Below, in pieces: positions 45,331 to 56,033 of a stretch of DNA of 64,000 nucleotides (positions are counted from its first letter, which is position 1; each line of letters opens with the position of its first letter). A program made the position numbers and the translations under genes. Source of the DNA: Branchipolynoe longqiensis (taxonomy: Eukaryota > Annelida > Polychaeta > Phyllodocida > Polynoidae); NCBI GenBank assembly GCA_030323885.1, contig CM059196.1, forward strand, positions 41,881,798-41,945,797, read 5' to 3'. The notes under the pieces are model-generated. The model was not told the DNA's origin. It did not search any database and saw nothing but the letters and a program-made list of their open reading frames with translations.

Positions 45331-45499
45331 CCTTATGTGGCTGTCACACTACGACGACAAGCGGCGACGACAGCCCAGCGACTTGGATTTTGTGAAAACC
45401 CGATGACATATGCAAATTCGGGCCAAGTTGGACGACAATCGGACGACAGTGCCGCGACAGTGCCGCGACAGTGCCGCGACAGTGCCCCCCCCACCAAAG

Positions 45500-45770
45500 T
45501 GACAGTGTGTGTATGTGTCTCTCTGTCTGTGTGTGTGTCTCTGTGTGTCTCTGTGTCTGTGTCTGTGTGTGTGTCTCTGTGTGTGTATCTGTGTGTGTGT
45601 ATCTGTGTGTGTCTGTGTGTGTGTGTGACTCTGTGTCTCTGTGTGTGTCTCTGTGTGTGTCTCACACACAGAGACACACAGAGACACACACACACAGATA
45701 CACACACAGACACACACACACACAGACACACACACATACACACCACTACACACACAGAGACACACATGAA
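45500..45770. repeat. Head-to-head GTGTGTCTCTGTGTG array in F2
   Basis: GTGTGTCTCTGTGTGTC runs to 45662, then its reverse complement to 45770, as in E2. Confidence 0.95.
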
Positions 45771-45960
45771 GCAGTTTCCATGAGAAATATGAAGAATGGG
45801 ATGGTGCAAACATGTAGGTTTATGCGGCGGACCTGTTAGGAAGCAGTCTCCATATGATATATGATGAAATGGGACGGTACAAACATGTGTGTTAGACTAT
45901 GCGGCGGACCTGTTAGGAAGCAGTCTTCATGAGAAATATGAAGAATGGGATGGTGCAAAC

Positions 45961-46600
45961 ATGGCTCATGATAGTGAGTGTGATAGTGAGTGTGATAGTG
46001 AGTGTGATAGTGAGTGTGATAGTGAGTGTGATAGTGAGTGTGATAGTGAGTGTGAGTGTGATAGTGAGTGTGAGTGTGATTGTGAGTGTGATAGTGGGTG
46101 TGAGTGTGATAGTGAGTGTGATAGTGAGTGTGAGTGTGAGTGTGAGTGTGATAGTGAGTGTGATAGTGAGTGTGATAGTGAGTGTGAATGTGAGTGTGAT
46201 AGTGAGTGTGAGTGTGATAGTGAGTGTGATAGTGAGTGTGATAGTGAGTGTGATAGTGAGTATGAGTGTGATAGTGAGTGCGAGTGTGAGTGTGACAGTG
46301 AGTGTGATAGTGAGTGTGAGTGTGATAGTGAGTGTGATAGTGAGTGTGATAGTGAGTGTGAATGTGAATGTGAGTGTGATAGTGAGTGTGATAGTGATAG
46401 TGAGTGTGATAGTGATAGTGAGTGTGAGTGTGATAGTGAGTGTGAGTGTGATAGTGAGTGTGATAGTGAGTGTGATAGTGAGTATGAGTGTGAGTGTGAT
46501 AGTGAGTGTGATAGTGAGTGTGATAGTGAGTGTGATAGTGAGTGTGAATATGAGTGTGAGTGTGAGTGAGTGTGAGTGAGTGTGAGTGTGTGTGGTTTAT
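45961..46600. repeat. (GTGATAGTGAGT)n array in F2
   Basis: About 640 bp of GTGATAGTGAGT and GAGTGT units. All open frames over it are artefacts. Confidence 0.95.
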
Positions 46601-46880
46601 CGCACACAAAGAGACACACACACAGACACACACACACAGACACACACAGAGACACGCACACAGACACAGAGACAAACACACACAGACACAGTGACACAAC
46701 ACAGAGACACACACACACAGACACACACACAGACACATACAGAGACACACACAGACAAAGAGACACACACACAGACACAGATACACACACACATACACAC
46801 ACACAGACACACACACAGACACAGAGACACACACACAGACACACCACTACACACACAGAGACACACACGAAGCAGTTTCC
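46601..46880. repeat. CACAGACACACACA array in F2
   Basis: The second block of the CACAGA-type microsatellite. Confidence 0.95.
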
Positions 46881-47026
46881 ATGAGAAATATGAAGAATGG
46901 GACGGTGGAAACATGTAGGTTTATGCAGCGGACCTGTTAGGAAGCAGTCTCCATATGATATATGAAGAAATGGGACGGTACAAACATGTGTGTTAGACTA
47001 TGCGGCGGACCTGTTAGGCGATGACA

Positions 47027-47642
47027 ACTGGGGGTGTTCGTAACCTTACGACGGTTACAGGTTGCAGAACTGTAACATTGGGTAGAGAGGCTCCGATAAA
47101 TCGGCCCAATCTTTGGTTGAAGACTTGTCTTCGTAGAGGGAGTGTTGTGAAAGCTGGGGACATCTTTCACGACATAGTGACGGCGGGGCGTCGGTGGCAG
47201 CGAATCTCTCCGTGCCGGTGTGTAGTTGTAGGTGTGTGTAGTGTTGTGTAGCACTTGAATCCGGTCAGCAGGGGTTTGAGGAAGGCGGGCAAAGGTGGGA
47301 GCAGCGGTCGTTCCAGCAACAAGAACCAGACAGAGAAATCGTAATAGGTCAAGGGCCCCACCCAAGAACACAACAACCCTGGTCAGGGGAAGAAGTGTGC
47401 CTGGGAGAAATTGAATGGGCAGAATCTAGGAAAGAGAAATGAGGAGAGTTGAGTCAAAGGACCGTGTCTATTTGCCCTACGGTGACCATCCAGCGAGCCA
47501 TAGACACGGACAGAGTAAGAATAGAAAGTGAAAATGCCGGCAGGCACCCCCTCCTGGAACTCTTTTCAGACATATCAAGGAGGTGCTGGGCCGGCAGAGA
47601 GGTGATAGAGAGAGGTGTGGACGAAGTGCGGTCCGGATAGCA
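47027..47642 (-). mobile_element. Module C, copy 4 (in F2)
   Basis: Nearly identical to copy 3 in E2 over its whole length and shares the same one-base insertion in the small ORF. The two composite elements therefore exchanged or inherited this piece recently. Confidence 0.85.
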
Positions 47643-47754
47643 AGTGGGTGACCTGTTAGGAAGCAGTCTCCATATGATATATGAAGAAATGGGATGGTAC
47701 AAACATGTGTATTAGACTATGCGGCGGACCTGTTAGGAAGCAGTTTTCATATTT

Positions 47755-47818
47755 GGGACGGTCCTAACATCCCTCAAAGCAAGCTAAACTGAGCCATGTT
47801 TGGACCGTCCCATTCTTG
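47755..47818. repeat. GGGACGG hairpin, second copy
   Basis: GGGACGGTCCTAACATCCCTC and GCCATGTTTGGACCGTCCC, inverted relative to 26270-26330. Confidence 0.75.
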
Positions 47819-48080
47819 TGTTTTTGTGTGTGTGTCTGTGTGTGTGCCTGTGTGTGTGTGACACACACACAGACACACACAGAGACAAAGAGACACACAC
47901 AGAGACACACCCACACACAGACACACACACAGACACAGAGACACATACAGAGACACACACACAGAGACACACACAGACACACACACAGACACAGATACAC
48001 ACACAGAGACACACACACACAGACACACACAGACACACACAAAGACACACACAGACACACACACAGACACAGAGACACAC
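47816..48080. repeat. CACAGACACACAC array, third block in F2
   Basis: Begins TGTGTTTTTGTGTGTGTG, switches strand near 47863 and continues to 48080. Confidence 0.95.
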
Positions 48081-48739
48081 GGCCAAATGGACGCCAAATG
48101 GCCGCGGCGACAGCTTAACGACAGCGACGACAGCTTAACGACAGCTTAACGACAAAGACGACACCGTAGCGACAGCGTAGCGACAGCCGAACAACATCGT
48201 CTGTCGCCGGGTGTCGTCGAGGTTTTTCAACGTGGCCAAAAACCCGACGACAACCCGGCGACAGTGGAGAAACTGGAGGTGTCGCGGAGGTGTCGCGGAG
48301 GTGTTGCGGCAACACCCGAACGACAACATAACGACACCGTAGCGACAGCCGACGACAGCCGACGACAGAGCAAAACGACAAGTCGTTGGGCTGTCGTCGG
48401 CCTTGTCGTCGTAGTGTGACAGCCACATTATGCTTTTGTGTTTATGCCCGTGAATTGACTGTGCCAATGCAAGCTGAGAGGAAGTGGATTTGGTTAACCT
48501 GACTTGCTTATGCTAACAATTCGACAATGCAAACAGCATACATTTTCTGTTTTTTGTTGTTATCAAAGCAAAACAGAAAAAAAACATTTCAGCATTCCAA
48601 AATATAATTGGACTGTATTATTTCTTTGGCCTCTTACAAAATGGTATCATTGAATTTTAGCTTAGATTTTACTTTCTGTTATCACACATTGTGCAATTCA
48701 TTAAAGACAAACATATATGTAGCTGTTCTTTAACACTAA

Positions 48740-49694
48740 AGCTAGCATTCCTTACACACGTATGCGGCATGCGAATGCGACATGTGGCATGCGAACAGGT
48801 TGATTCCTTTCATGCGGCATGTGGCATGCGGCATGCGGCATGTGGCATGCGGCATGCAGCAATTTGGTTTGACTAGTACACAGTAACAACTTTAAAAAGT
48901 CCATATTTTCTTTAAGATGAGAGCGATTTTCACAAATGACATGTTATTTTATTTAAAATTCAATATACCAACAGGTGAAATGCATTAAATCAAGCTCAAA
49001 ACTATTTTTGCAAATTACTGTATATGGGGTGTAGATACCCAATGTGATAGCGGAATCCTCCCCCCCTCCCCCCCCCCTCCGCGGTTAAGTGAAACCCCAC
49101 ACCCTGCCTTATCAGGCATGTTGAGAGAGTCCCAGCGGCATGCCACCCACCCTGACATAACACCTCCCTCACCCACACCCGCACCCACACCCACACCCAC
49201 ACCGCACCCACACCCACACCCACACCCACACCCACACCCACACCCCACCCACACGCCACCACCCCACACCCACACCCACACCCACACCCACACCCACACC
49301 CACACCCACACCCACACCCACACCACACCCACACCCACACCCACACCCACACCCACACCCACACCCACACCCACACCCACACCACACCCACACCCACACC
49401 CACACCCACACCCACACCCACACCCACACCCACACCCACACCCACACCCACACCCACACCAACACCCACACATAGTGTCAGGTTTCTCACCACTGTTCTC
49501 TATGGCAAACACAGCAGCATTCGCATTCGCATGCCACACCGATGGCTACAGGGACCGATTCAGTTGCCGCAATCGCATTCGCATTCGCATTCGGAGGCAT
49601 GGAAGCACCCCCATACACTTACATGCATTTCCATTTTTTGCCGCATTCGCATTCACATTCGCATGCCGCATACCGCGTGTAAGGAATGCTAGCT
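48740..49694. mobile_element. Element E3 (AGCTAGCATTCCTTACAC ends)
   Basis: Perfectly matching outer ends AGCTAGCATTCCTTACAC / GTGTAAGGAATGCTAGCT with TAA on both sides (48737-48739, 49695-49697). GGCATGCGGCATGT words lie at the left and GCATTCGCATTC words at the right. The interior is dominated by an ACACCC array. Confidence 0.9.
49160..49470. repeat. (CACACC)n hexamer array in E3
   Basis: About 310 bp of CACACC/ACACCC units with a few interruptions. The open frames on both strands are artefacts. Confidence 0.97.
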
Positions 49695-49756
49695 TAACTC
49701 ATTATTGATGGTGATCTCATAGATTATAGGTGGAAGTGATGTGACAGAATACAATT

Positions 49757-49842
49757 TAAACAATTCTCACTGCGAATATGGCCTTTACTGCCCACTTGCC
49801 GTAAAGTTCCAATCAATCAATCGATCAATTAATCAAGCCACT
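49757..49842 (+). mobile_element. LINE 3' UTR remnant
   Basis: GCGAATATGGCCTTTACTGC, then CCGTAAAGTTCCAATCAAT and a (CAAT)n-type tail, as at 5675-5740. Confidence 0.75.
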
Positions 49843-49966
49843 TTACAGAGTCAATAATAGCCAAGCGGATCATGTTGGTTTCGTGTAGCAATATAACTCT
49901 AAAGACGCATATTGTCTCAAAATAGAATGGCGAAAATGATAAATGGATTTATTTTTCGGGGATTTG

Positions 49967-50300
49967 CTTGTTTGTTGTTTTAAGTCCTAGCAACATCTAA
50001 GGTCATATCAGGAAGGGTACTGACTTGTGACAGTGCGCACTCATGGTGACTTTATAGTGCTGCCCTACTGGAAGACCAGGCTGCCAGTACCATGACCTGA
50101 TGTCCCACTCAGTCACATTATCCTGACACTGAGCCAACCAGTCCTTGTCCTATCCTAATAATGCCAAGAGCCAGGCTAGAAAGCGACAAGTATCAATTTC
50201 TAAGTCATTGGTTTGACTCGACCAGGGTTCGAACCCACTACGCCACGATATACCAACACGGGAGACGGGGGCTCTAACTCATTCGGCCATCTCGTCTGCT
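49967..50300 (-). mobile_element. SINE (minus), full length
   Basis: The tail side is CTTGTTTGTTGTTTTAAGTC. The head at the right reads GACCAGGGTTCGAACCCACT, then ACTCATTCGGCCATCTCGTC. Confidence 0.92.
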
Positions 50301-50309
50301 TTTTGGGGA

Positions 50310-51050
50310 AGCTGGGGAGCGGGTGTGTGTGTGTGTTGGGTGTGTGTGTGTGGGGGGGGGGATTTAGTTTCCCACGATGGCTCGACTCGTAAAGAAACTA
50401 GTACACGCTACTCCCCTCAGCCAGTCGAGGATAGACTGCACCACCGTTCCAGCCACGCGGTGCATTGTGGGATGTGTCAGAGCAAAACAAACCCGCAAGA
50501 AGCACATGGCACATGCTAATACACTGGGTGCAGTTATGAAATGTGCTAGTTTCAGCTCATCTCAGCTCTTGGTTCAAGCATAGAACGCTAACTAAAAAAT
50601 ATATATATAATAAATTAATATATTAATATTTTATCCAGCATTGCATTTACATCAATATAATTAGCACATCTTATGCCATGTGCATTTAGATTTAGACAAA
50701 TCTCGGCACTCAGACTAGTGTTAGAGCCATAGCCAGAGTCAGTTTTACTTATTGTATTCATGTTTTTATTTATATCATATGGTTAATGACATATGTAGAA
50801 ATAGAAAATGAGTAGGGTTATGCAGATATTGGTTATATATTTCTTTGAAACAAGTTTTTGTTGACACATTTGACATTTTAATATTTAGACCAAGAATTAC
50901 TTAAGGCTAATCAATGGTGATGTAAACATCAGCCGGTAAAGTGACTGAAATTGTATGTTTCTTAGCTCAAAATGCTTAATTATGGAGAGTTGTGTCTTAA
51001 ACATATTCATTATATTATTATATTGAATCCTTCTGTCCATGTTTGTGCCA
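50310..51050. other. No supported gene
   Basis: (GT)n at 50318-50358. A 68-codon ATG frame at 50377-50583 has no motif. The remainder is AT-rich. Confidence 0.35.
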
Positions 51051-51125
51051 AATTGTTCTGTATTTCTATTAATTTTGAATAAAATGGAAGTTTTGTCCAA
51101 TGCGTATCGGCAAACTCAATGGATG
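51050..51125 (-). repeat. Fragment of the T-element core
   Basis: TTCTGTATTTCTATTAATTT then GCGTATCGGCAAACTCAATG, as in the T1 core. Confidence 0.65.
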
Positions 51126-51298
51126 TATGCCTTTGCTTTCCTGCTAACACCGTTTTCAGCACATGTACACACGGAACAGTGATCTTGTCTATTCTTCATT
51201 GTCATTCTAGGCGATTTCCGCCACGAGAAAGTTAATGGCTTAGTAATTATAATTGACGACGCATTCATAGTGTCTGGTTCGTCATGTGTTATGATGGT

Positions 51299-51630
51299 GA
51301 CCAGACGGGATGGCCGAATGAGGTGAGCGTCCGTCTCCCGTTTTGGTAGATCGTGGGATTCGAACCCACGGGTTCGAAACCCTGGTCGAGTCAAATCAAT
51401 GACTTAAAAAAAGTGGATACTTGTTGCTTCCTAGCAAGGCACTCAACACTATTAGGATAGGGCAAGCACTGGTTGGATAAGTGTCAGGATAATGTGATTG
51501 AGTTGGATATCCGGTCATGGTGCTGGTACAGCGGGGTAGCGCTATAAAGTCACCATGATTGCTCACGGTCATGAGTCAGTGCAACGTCCTCAGATGTTGC
51601 CAGGACGTAAAACTCCAACAACCAACCAAA
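51299..51630 (+). mobile_element. SINE (plus), reference copy of the family
   Basis: A tRNA-related head (CCAGACGGGATGGCCGAATG, box A-like TGGCCGAATG; box B-like GGGATTCGAACCC) is followed by a body with AGTGTCAGGATAATGTGA and CATGGTGCTGGTAC, then a tail GGACGTAAAACTCCAACAAC plus (CAAC)n. About 330 bp. At least 15 copies or fragments are in the window, in both orientations, with two head variants (GGGATGGCCGAATG and GGGCGCAGTGGCC). Mobilisation by a LINE is expected from the class; the partner is unknown. Confidence 0.9.
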
Positions 51631-51639
51631 TGTCATGAT

Positions 51640-52010
51640 TTTATCACTCTCGTAATCAGCCTAGTTACGAGAACCATGATAATCTTCATTCTGCTGCATG
51701 ACAATAGCAGAATTCGATTGTTATTGGCGCAGAAGGGATAGTCCCTTTCCGAGCAATCCCCCCAACCCCCACCCTCCCACACACATACACACAATTCCGG
51801 CCACCACCTCCCCACATACATACACAGGTCACATCACTCACCCACCCACCTACCCACTCCACAGTGCATGGGTGTCCTTACACATGGCTCGGAAGCTCAG
51901 TTGTATACACTCTCCATTGCTCTTCGCTGACAAGATGACATGACTGCTCCTGTTGGCCTCACCTTCTGGTTTGGAGTAAACTTTGATTGCCACTCCGCTC
52001 TTGCTACATG
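51640..52010. other. No supported gene; C-rich stretch
   Basis: CCACC/CACACACAT-rich sequence at 51760-51860. It may include 5' UTR of the putative gene that starts at 52026. Confidence 0.3.
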
Positions 52011-52025
52011 CTTACACCAGGAGGA

Positions 52026-52056
52026 ATGCTGTTGCACATTGTGCTGCCCATTCTAG
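52026..52056 (+). CDS. Putative secreted protein, exon 1
   Basis: ATG plus nine hydrophobic-rich codons (MLLHIVLPIL) and one base, followed by a consensus GTGAGTG donor. Confidence 0.4.
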
Positions 52057-53649
52057 GTGAGTGAAATGGAGAGTGTTTCAGATTTAATATGGTCTTATGA
52101 GGCCCTTTGTCCTCGTATTATGTGACACTGACAGCTGTGACGCGTCGCAGTGTGCTTGGTGGAAACCAGGTGTTGTTGTGAGCCTGACAGCAGGCCGGTC
52201 ACTGTCACTAACTATGCAGGCTCGCCTGTCAGGATGCAGCCTTATGTGTGTATATATACATAAGGTAGGGCTATGTAAATAGAGAGAGACAGACGAGTGG
52301 TGGGTCGGTCACTTTTATTGTGTGACATGGCTAGCATAATAACAGGCTTACCGGTAAAGTTTGAAATCGAGTGGACAAGTGACGTGGCCCTGCCCGAGCA
52401 CAGATGGAATTAGCCATTGGTGGCGCCGCTGTAGGCAGTTGGGGCAAATCGAGGCAAGTCAGCGCTTGGTCATAATACATTTAGAGAATAAACGCTAGGA
52501 TAATAATAATAATAATAATAATACGTACAATACTCCACCTACTTATATATGTATAATTAATTATACATCCCATAATTTACATGCATATATTCATTTACGT
52601 GGATATATACATATATATACATGTTTTTCCATATGTATACATATATATATACATATATACATAGATAGATACATAAATATATACATATACATACATCGAT
52701 ATACACATATACATACACATATTTATATACATATACATATATATACATATCTGTACAAATCTATAGTATATATATACTTATATACACTTATATATACTAT
52801 ATATATACATATGCACACATATATATACTAGTTTTCAGTGGCGTATAGTGGGTGGAGTGCCAAAACAGGAAGATGGATGGTGCGACTGTGACATCAGAGA
52901 TGAGGATGGGTATATATTTCTTTAACTGATAGGGAATGTCAAAAGAAAATTGTCCCATAATATTATTCAAGAATGGACTGACATTAGATAAGGACAAACA
53001 CAGTAATGCAGGTAGTGTTACCTTTGATACATGTATTTCCATAAGAGTTTATATAGACCATTGTAACTATTTCCTACACAGCTGCAGTCAAGCAAATATA
53101 TATGGCGCACCAACCGAGAAACAACATGGGGGCTGAAATGAAGGCATGGCTACCACATTTCAGCATAGGGTGCCATCATTCTGATAGTCAAATCAATGTA
53201 TTCACAGAAGCTCCCATATCCACAATCTAATTGCTACTCAATATGAAATTGATAGACTGGAAAGCACAGCAATAAAATATATTTGACAGCAAACAACTAA
53301 AAATGGATTTGTCAGTGGTGGCCCCTGACCCCTCTATTTTACTGACCCATTTATGGGCTTTGTGTTCTTGATATAGGAGTAACTATATCTATATATGGAC
53401 AAATGCATATAGGAAGAATTCACTTGCAAAACCTGGTGATGTAAATGCAAATCCAATTATTTGATTAAAATAAAAGATGTTTACCCTAAGGTAATTTTAT
53501 TTCTCACTAATTCCACTTTTCTTGTCAAGAAATGCTTATGGAGCAATGAACAAAAAAAAATAGGAATGTAAAAAAAAACTTTCGAAGGTTTGATTCTTAT
53601 GTTATCTCAACCTTTGGATTGACATTTACAGGGTTTAGCGCCTGAACTC

Positions 53650-53689
<40 letters not shown>

Positions 53690-54490
53690 GACGAGATGGG
53701 CGAATTGGTAGAGTGCTGGCATCACTTGCGGGAGATCGGGAGTTCAGTTCCCGGTCGAGCCAAACCAATGACTTACTAAATTGATATTTGTCACTTTGTA
53801 GCCTGTCATTTGGCATTAATAGGACAGAGCAAGGACTGGTTAGCTCAGTGTCAGGATAATGTGACTGAGTGGGACATTGGGTCTGGGTGCCAGCAGCCTA
53901 ATTTCCCAATGGGGCAGCCCTATAAAGTCACCATGAGTGTGCACTGTCACAACTCAATACCCGTCCTGATATGACCTTGGCATTGGCCAGGACGTAAAAC
54001 CCCAACAAGCAACCAACCAACTCATATACCTGCAGTGCTTCAACACACCGGGTGCATTGTAAGCGGCGGTCAACCGAGTAACATTTCCGAATACATCCGC
54101 GAGTTGAAAGCGAGGTTCCGCCGACCGGGAAAGCACCCATTCCACTCATCCCATGCGAGGAGCAGTCACCTGACTGCGCTGGTACCCACAACAGACCGGA
54201 ACTGGGGCAAATCTCCGAGGGAATCCAGCAATTATGGAGGCAAGCACGCAGCAGCCAACGCCACCAAAGCCTTGGCGACCTTCAAGGACGATGATGTCTT
54301 CTTCAGGCAGAAACGTCCAGAAGGGAAAAACTTCAATTTCATGAATCAATTTGGCCACCACAACAACTTTGCTGTTATTAACAGTAATGGTTCGTATATG
54401 ATCATTCCACATCGACCCCCTCACCAGTTTTGTACCCAGCATGATGTTGAATTAATTACCATTCAGGAGTTACTAGAACATGTATATTGA
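52026..54490 (+). CDS. Putative secreted protein of unknown family, two exons
   Basis: Joining 52026-52056 (donor CTAG/GTGAGT) to 54036-54490 (acceptor ATACCTGCAG) gives 486 nt, or 161 residues, in one frame. The exon 1 end (one base) and the exon 2 start (two bases) complete a Val codon. The product begins MLLHIVLPILVLQHTGC, a plausible signal peptide split by the intron, and continues with a basic, Asn/His-rich body (KARFRRPGKHPF, NFMNQFGHHNNFAVINSNGS, IPHRPPHQFCTQ) ending LLEHVY. I recognise no domain. The 151-codon open stretch is GC-richer than its surroundings. A SINE ends 15 bp before exon 2. A candidate AATAAA lies at 55512, about 1 kb past the stop. Exon 1 is short, so the link is inferred from phase, donor quality and signal-peptide logic. 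Confidence 0.45.
52505..52825. repeat. (ATA)n and (ATACAT)n microsatellite
   Basis: (ATA)n at 52500-52522 and ACATATACAT-type units to 52825, within the putative intron. Confidence 0.9.
53100..53335 (+). mobile_element. Degraded MITE, relative of 42301-42550
   Basis: Shares ACCGAGAAA, TGCCATCATTCTGATAGTCA and ACAGCAAACAACTAAAAATG with that copy. Confidence 0.45.
53408..53652 (+). mobile_element. MITE with inverted GCGCCTGAACT ends (relative of 4081-4718)
   Basis: The left end CACTTGCAAAACCTGGTGA is worn. The right end is CAGGGTTTAGCGCCTGAAC. The interior has CTCACTAATTCCACTTTTC and TTATGGAGCAATGAACAAA. Confidence 0.6.
53687..54020 (+). mobile_element. SINE (plus), full length, abutting exon 2 of the secreted-protein gene
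   Basis: Head CCGGACGAGATGGGCGAATT, B-box-like AGTTCAGTTCCCGGTCGAG, tail AACCCCAACAAGCAACCAAC. Confidence 0.9.
54036..54490 (+). CDS. Putative secreted protein, exon 2
   Basis: 455 nt open from the TGCAG acceptor to TGA. It contains only a few Cys, so it is unlikely to be a compact Cys-rich peptide. Confidence 0.55.
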
Positions 54491-54499
54491 TGATGCTTT

Positions 54500-54600
54500 G
54501 TTTTCCCTTTTCATTTCTTTTTTTTCTCTTTCTTATTCCTTTCTTCCTAATTACGTGAGGCATGGCGTATTATGCGAGCATATAGATACCCCTCCCTCTC
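54500..54600 (+). repeat. Direct repeat A (also at 55185-55280)
   Basis: CTTCCTAATTACGTGAGGCA then GGCGTATTATGCGAGCATA. The partner reads CTTCCTAATTTATGTGATGC then GCGTGTTATGCGAGTATAAA. Just after the first copy, 54605-54660 also echoes the end of the coding exon (GGATTAATTACCTTTCGTG versus GAATTAATTACCATTCAGG). Confidence 0.7.
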
Positions 54601-54657
54601 GTTCTCTACCCCATCATGGTGTGGGATTAATTACCTTTCGTGAGTTATAGGAACAGG

Positions 54658-54750
54658 ATTAGTATAACCCCGTTAAACCAAACTTGAAAGGACACTAGAC
54701 ATTTGTATGGATTAACCGATCCTTGGTTTAACCGAGATTTGGCTTTGGCT
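54658..54750. mobile_element. pogo-type MITE, deleted copy
   Basis: TATAACCCCGTTAAACCAAA then GATTAACCGATCCTTGGTTT, as in the full copy that follows. Confidence 0.6.
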
Positions 54751-54829
54751 TTGACTTTGAGTAAGCGTGTATTGCACATGTAATATACAATGTATGTGGA
54801 CACTTTGATTATTGTTTTTTATGTATGTA

Positions 54830-55164
54830 CAGCATAACCCCGTTAAACGAAGCTCCGTTAAACCAAACGATCGGTTAACCCCAACTTGTTTCGTCGGCCA
54901 GGCAAAATAATATCATTTATCAAATTAAAAAAGTCAGTGGGGTCTCAGATGACCTTATAACCACATGAAAGTTTAGTTTAGCCATACCGGAGTGGCCTGG
55001 GGTCCGACAATTTTGTTTGGATTAACCGATAATTTTGATTAACCGACTTTGGTTTAACCAACTTTTTTATATGATAAATGGTAGTATTTTGCTGGGCCGC
55101 CAACAAAAGTTGAGATTAACCGATCGTTTGGTTTAACCGAGCTTGGTTTAACGAGGTTGTACTG
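54830..55164. mobile_element. pogo-type MITE, CAGCATAACCCCGTTAAAC ends
   Basis: The 335-bp element has ends CAGCATAACCCCGTTAAACG / GGTTTAACGAGGTTGTACTG, exact TA on both flanks (54828-54829, 55165-55166) and internal GGTTAACC/GGTTTAACCGA words. Confidence 0.85.
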
Positions 55165-55184
55165 TAGAGTGATTACGCTTTTGT

Positions 55185-55280
55185 TTGATCTCTTTCCTTT
55201 TTTCTGTTTCTTACTCTTTGCTTCCTAATTTATGTGATGCATAGCGTGTTATGCGAGTATAAAGATACGGAAGGGAATGA
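55185..55280 (+). repeat. Direct repeat A, second copy
   Basis: See 54500-54600. The pogo MITE lies between the two copies. Confidence 0.7.
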
Positions 55281-55511
55281 CTCCTCCAGTTGACTTTTAA
55301 TTTTTGCTTTTGAATATTTGTTTCTACTTTCGAGGAAAGTTGTCCATATGTTCACTAGACCACAGAGGAATATCCTTCTTGACCAGTCAGGGGAGTTCAC
55401 ATGAATTATTAATTAGCACAGTCATATATCCATATATAGATTACACAAATTGGAATCTCTTCATTCCCACAATGATGAAGACCCATGTGTGACTTAGTAG
55501 TGTAAAAGGCA

Positions 55512-55521
55512 AATAAATAAA
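55512..55521 (+). terminator. Candidate poly(A) signals (overlapping AATAAA)
   Basis: AATAAATAAAA. The first good signal downstream of the 54490 stop. It may serve that gene or be chance in AT-rich DNA. Confidence 0.3.
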
Positions 55522-55676
55522 ATTGTACTACTTTGCTTGAATATTTAACTAAAATAATACCATTATGTATGAACGGCATTCGGTGTGATCATTGAAATCT
55601 AGTAAATTGTTAAATTTGTATAATATTATGGCAGAAAAACGTTTTCGGAACCAAAATACTTGTATTGGATTCTACA

Positions 55677-55938
55677 TATGAGACTGTCTCAAAAGGTGCT
55701 AAGCAATAGGGGATAACACTTTGTCCATTGTAACGATCAACATACTATCTGCTTATGCATTTGCTCAGGATAAACTGATTTGTTTTTTACATGGTATTTC
55801 ATAATCCCAATAGAATACATATTAATTTGAAGCAAATGTCCTTGTGTTTTCAGTGTAACCGTTTCTGTGCTGTTTTGTGTCAATCGTTACAATGGACAAC
55901 AAAAAGAAGAGTTATCACCTTTTGAGACAGGCTCATAT
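55677..55938 (+). mobile_element. MITE with ATGAGACTGTCTC ends, copy 2
   Basis: Ends ATGAGACTGTCTCAAAAGGT / ACCTTTTGAGACAGGCTCAT, nearly identical to 3043-3303. Confidence 0.85.
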
Positions 55939-56033
55939 TTATTTTTTAAACTATGTGCATTATTATCAATCCCTAAACCAGGAGGGTCATTGGAGCACCA
56001 GAGATGATTTTGCAGCCAGTTTTCTCCACTTTA

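Larger units (their letters stand above)
45336..48427. mobile_element. Element F2: composite TIR element with CGACGACAGC words and imported cargo
   Basis: The ends TGTGGCTGTCACACTACGAC / GTCGTAGTGTGACAGCCACA are flanked by TTA on both sides (45333-45335, 48428-48430). Subterminal CGACGACAGC and GTGCCGCGACA words lie at 45352-45490 and 48105-48420. The 2.6-kb interior has three microsatellites, module C, the GGGACGG hairpin and repeated GACCTGTTAGGAAGCAGTC segments, the same cargo as E2. Confidence 0.85.

Noticed and set aside
45836..46868. Open frames of 216-332 codons across the GTGATAGTGAGT array
   Set aside because: Pure tandem-repeat artefacts in all frames.
50377..50583. 68-codon ATG frame beginning MARLVKKLVH
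   Set aside because: Short, no motif, and no supporting splice site or neighbouring exon. Kept only as an uncalled open frame.
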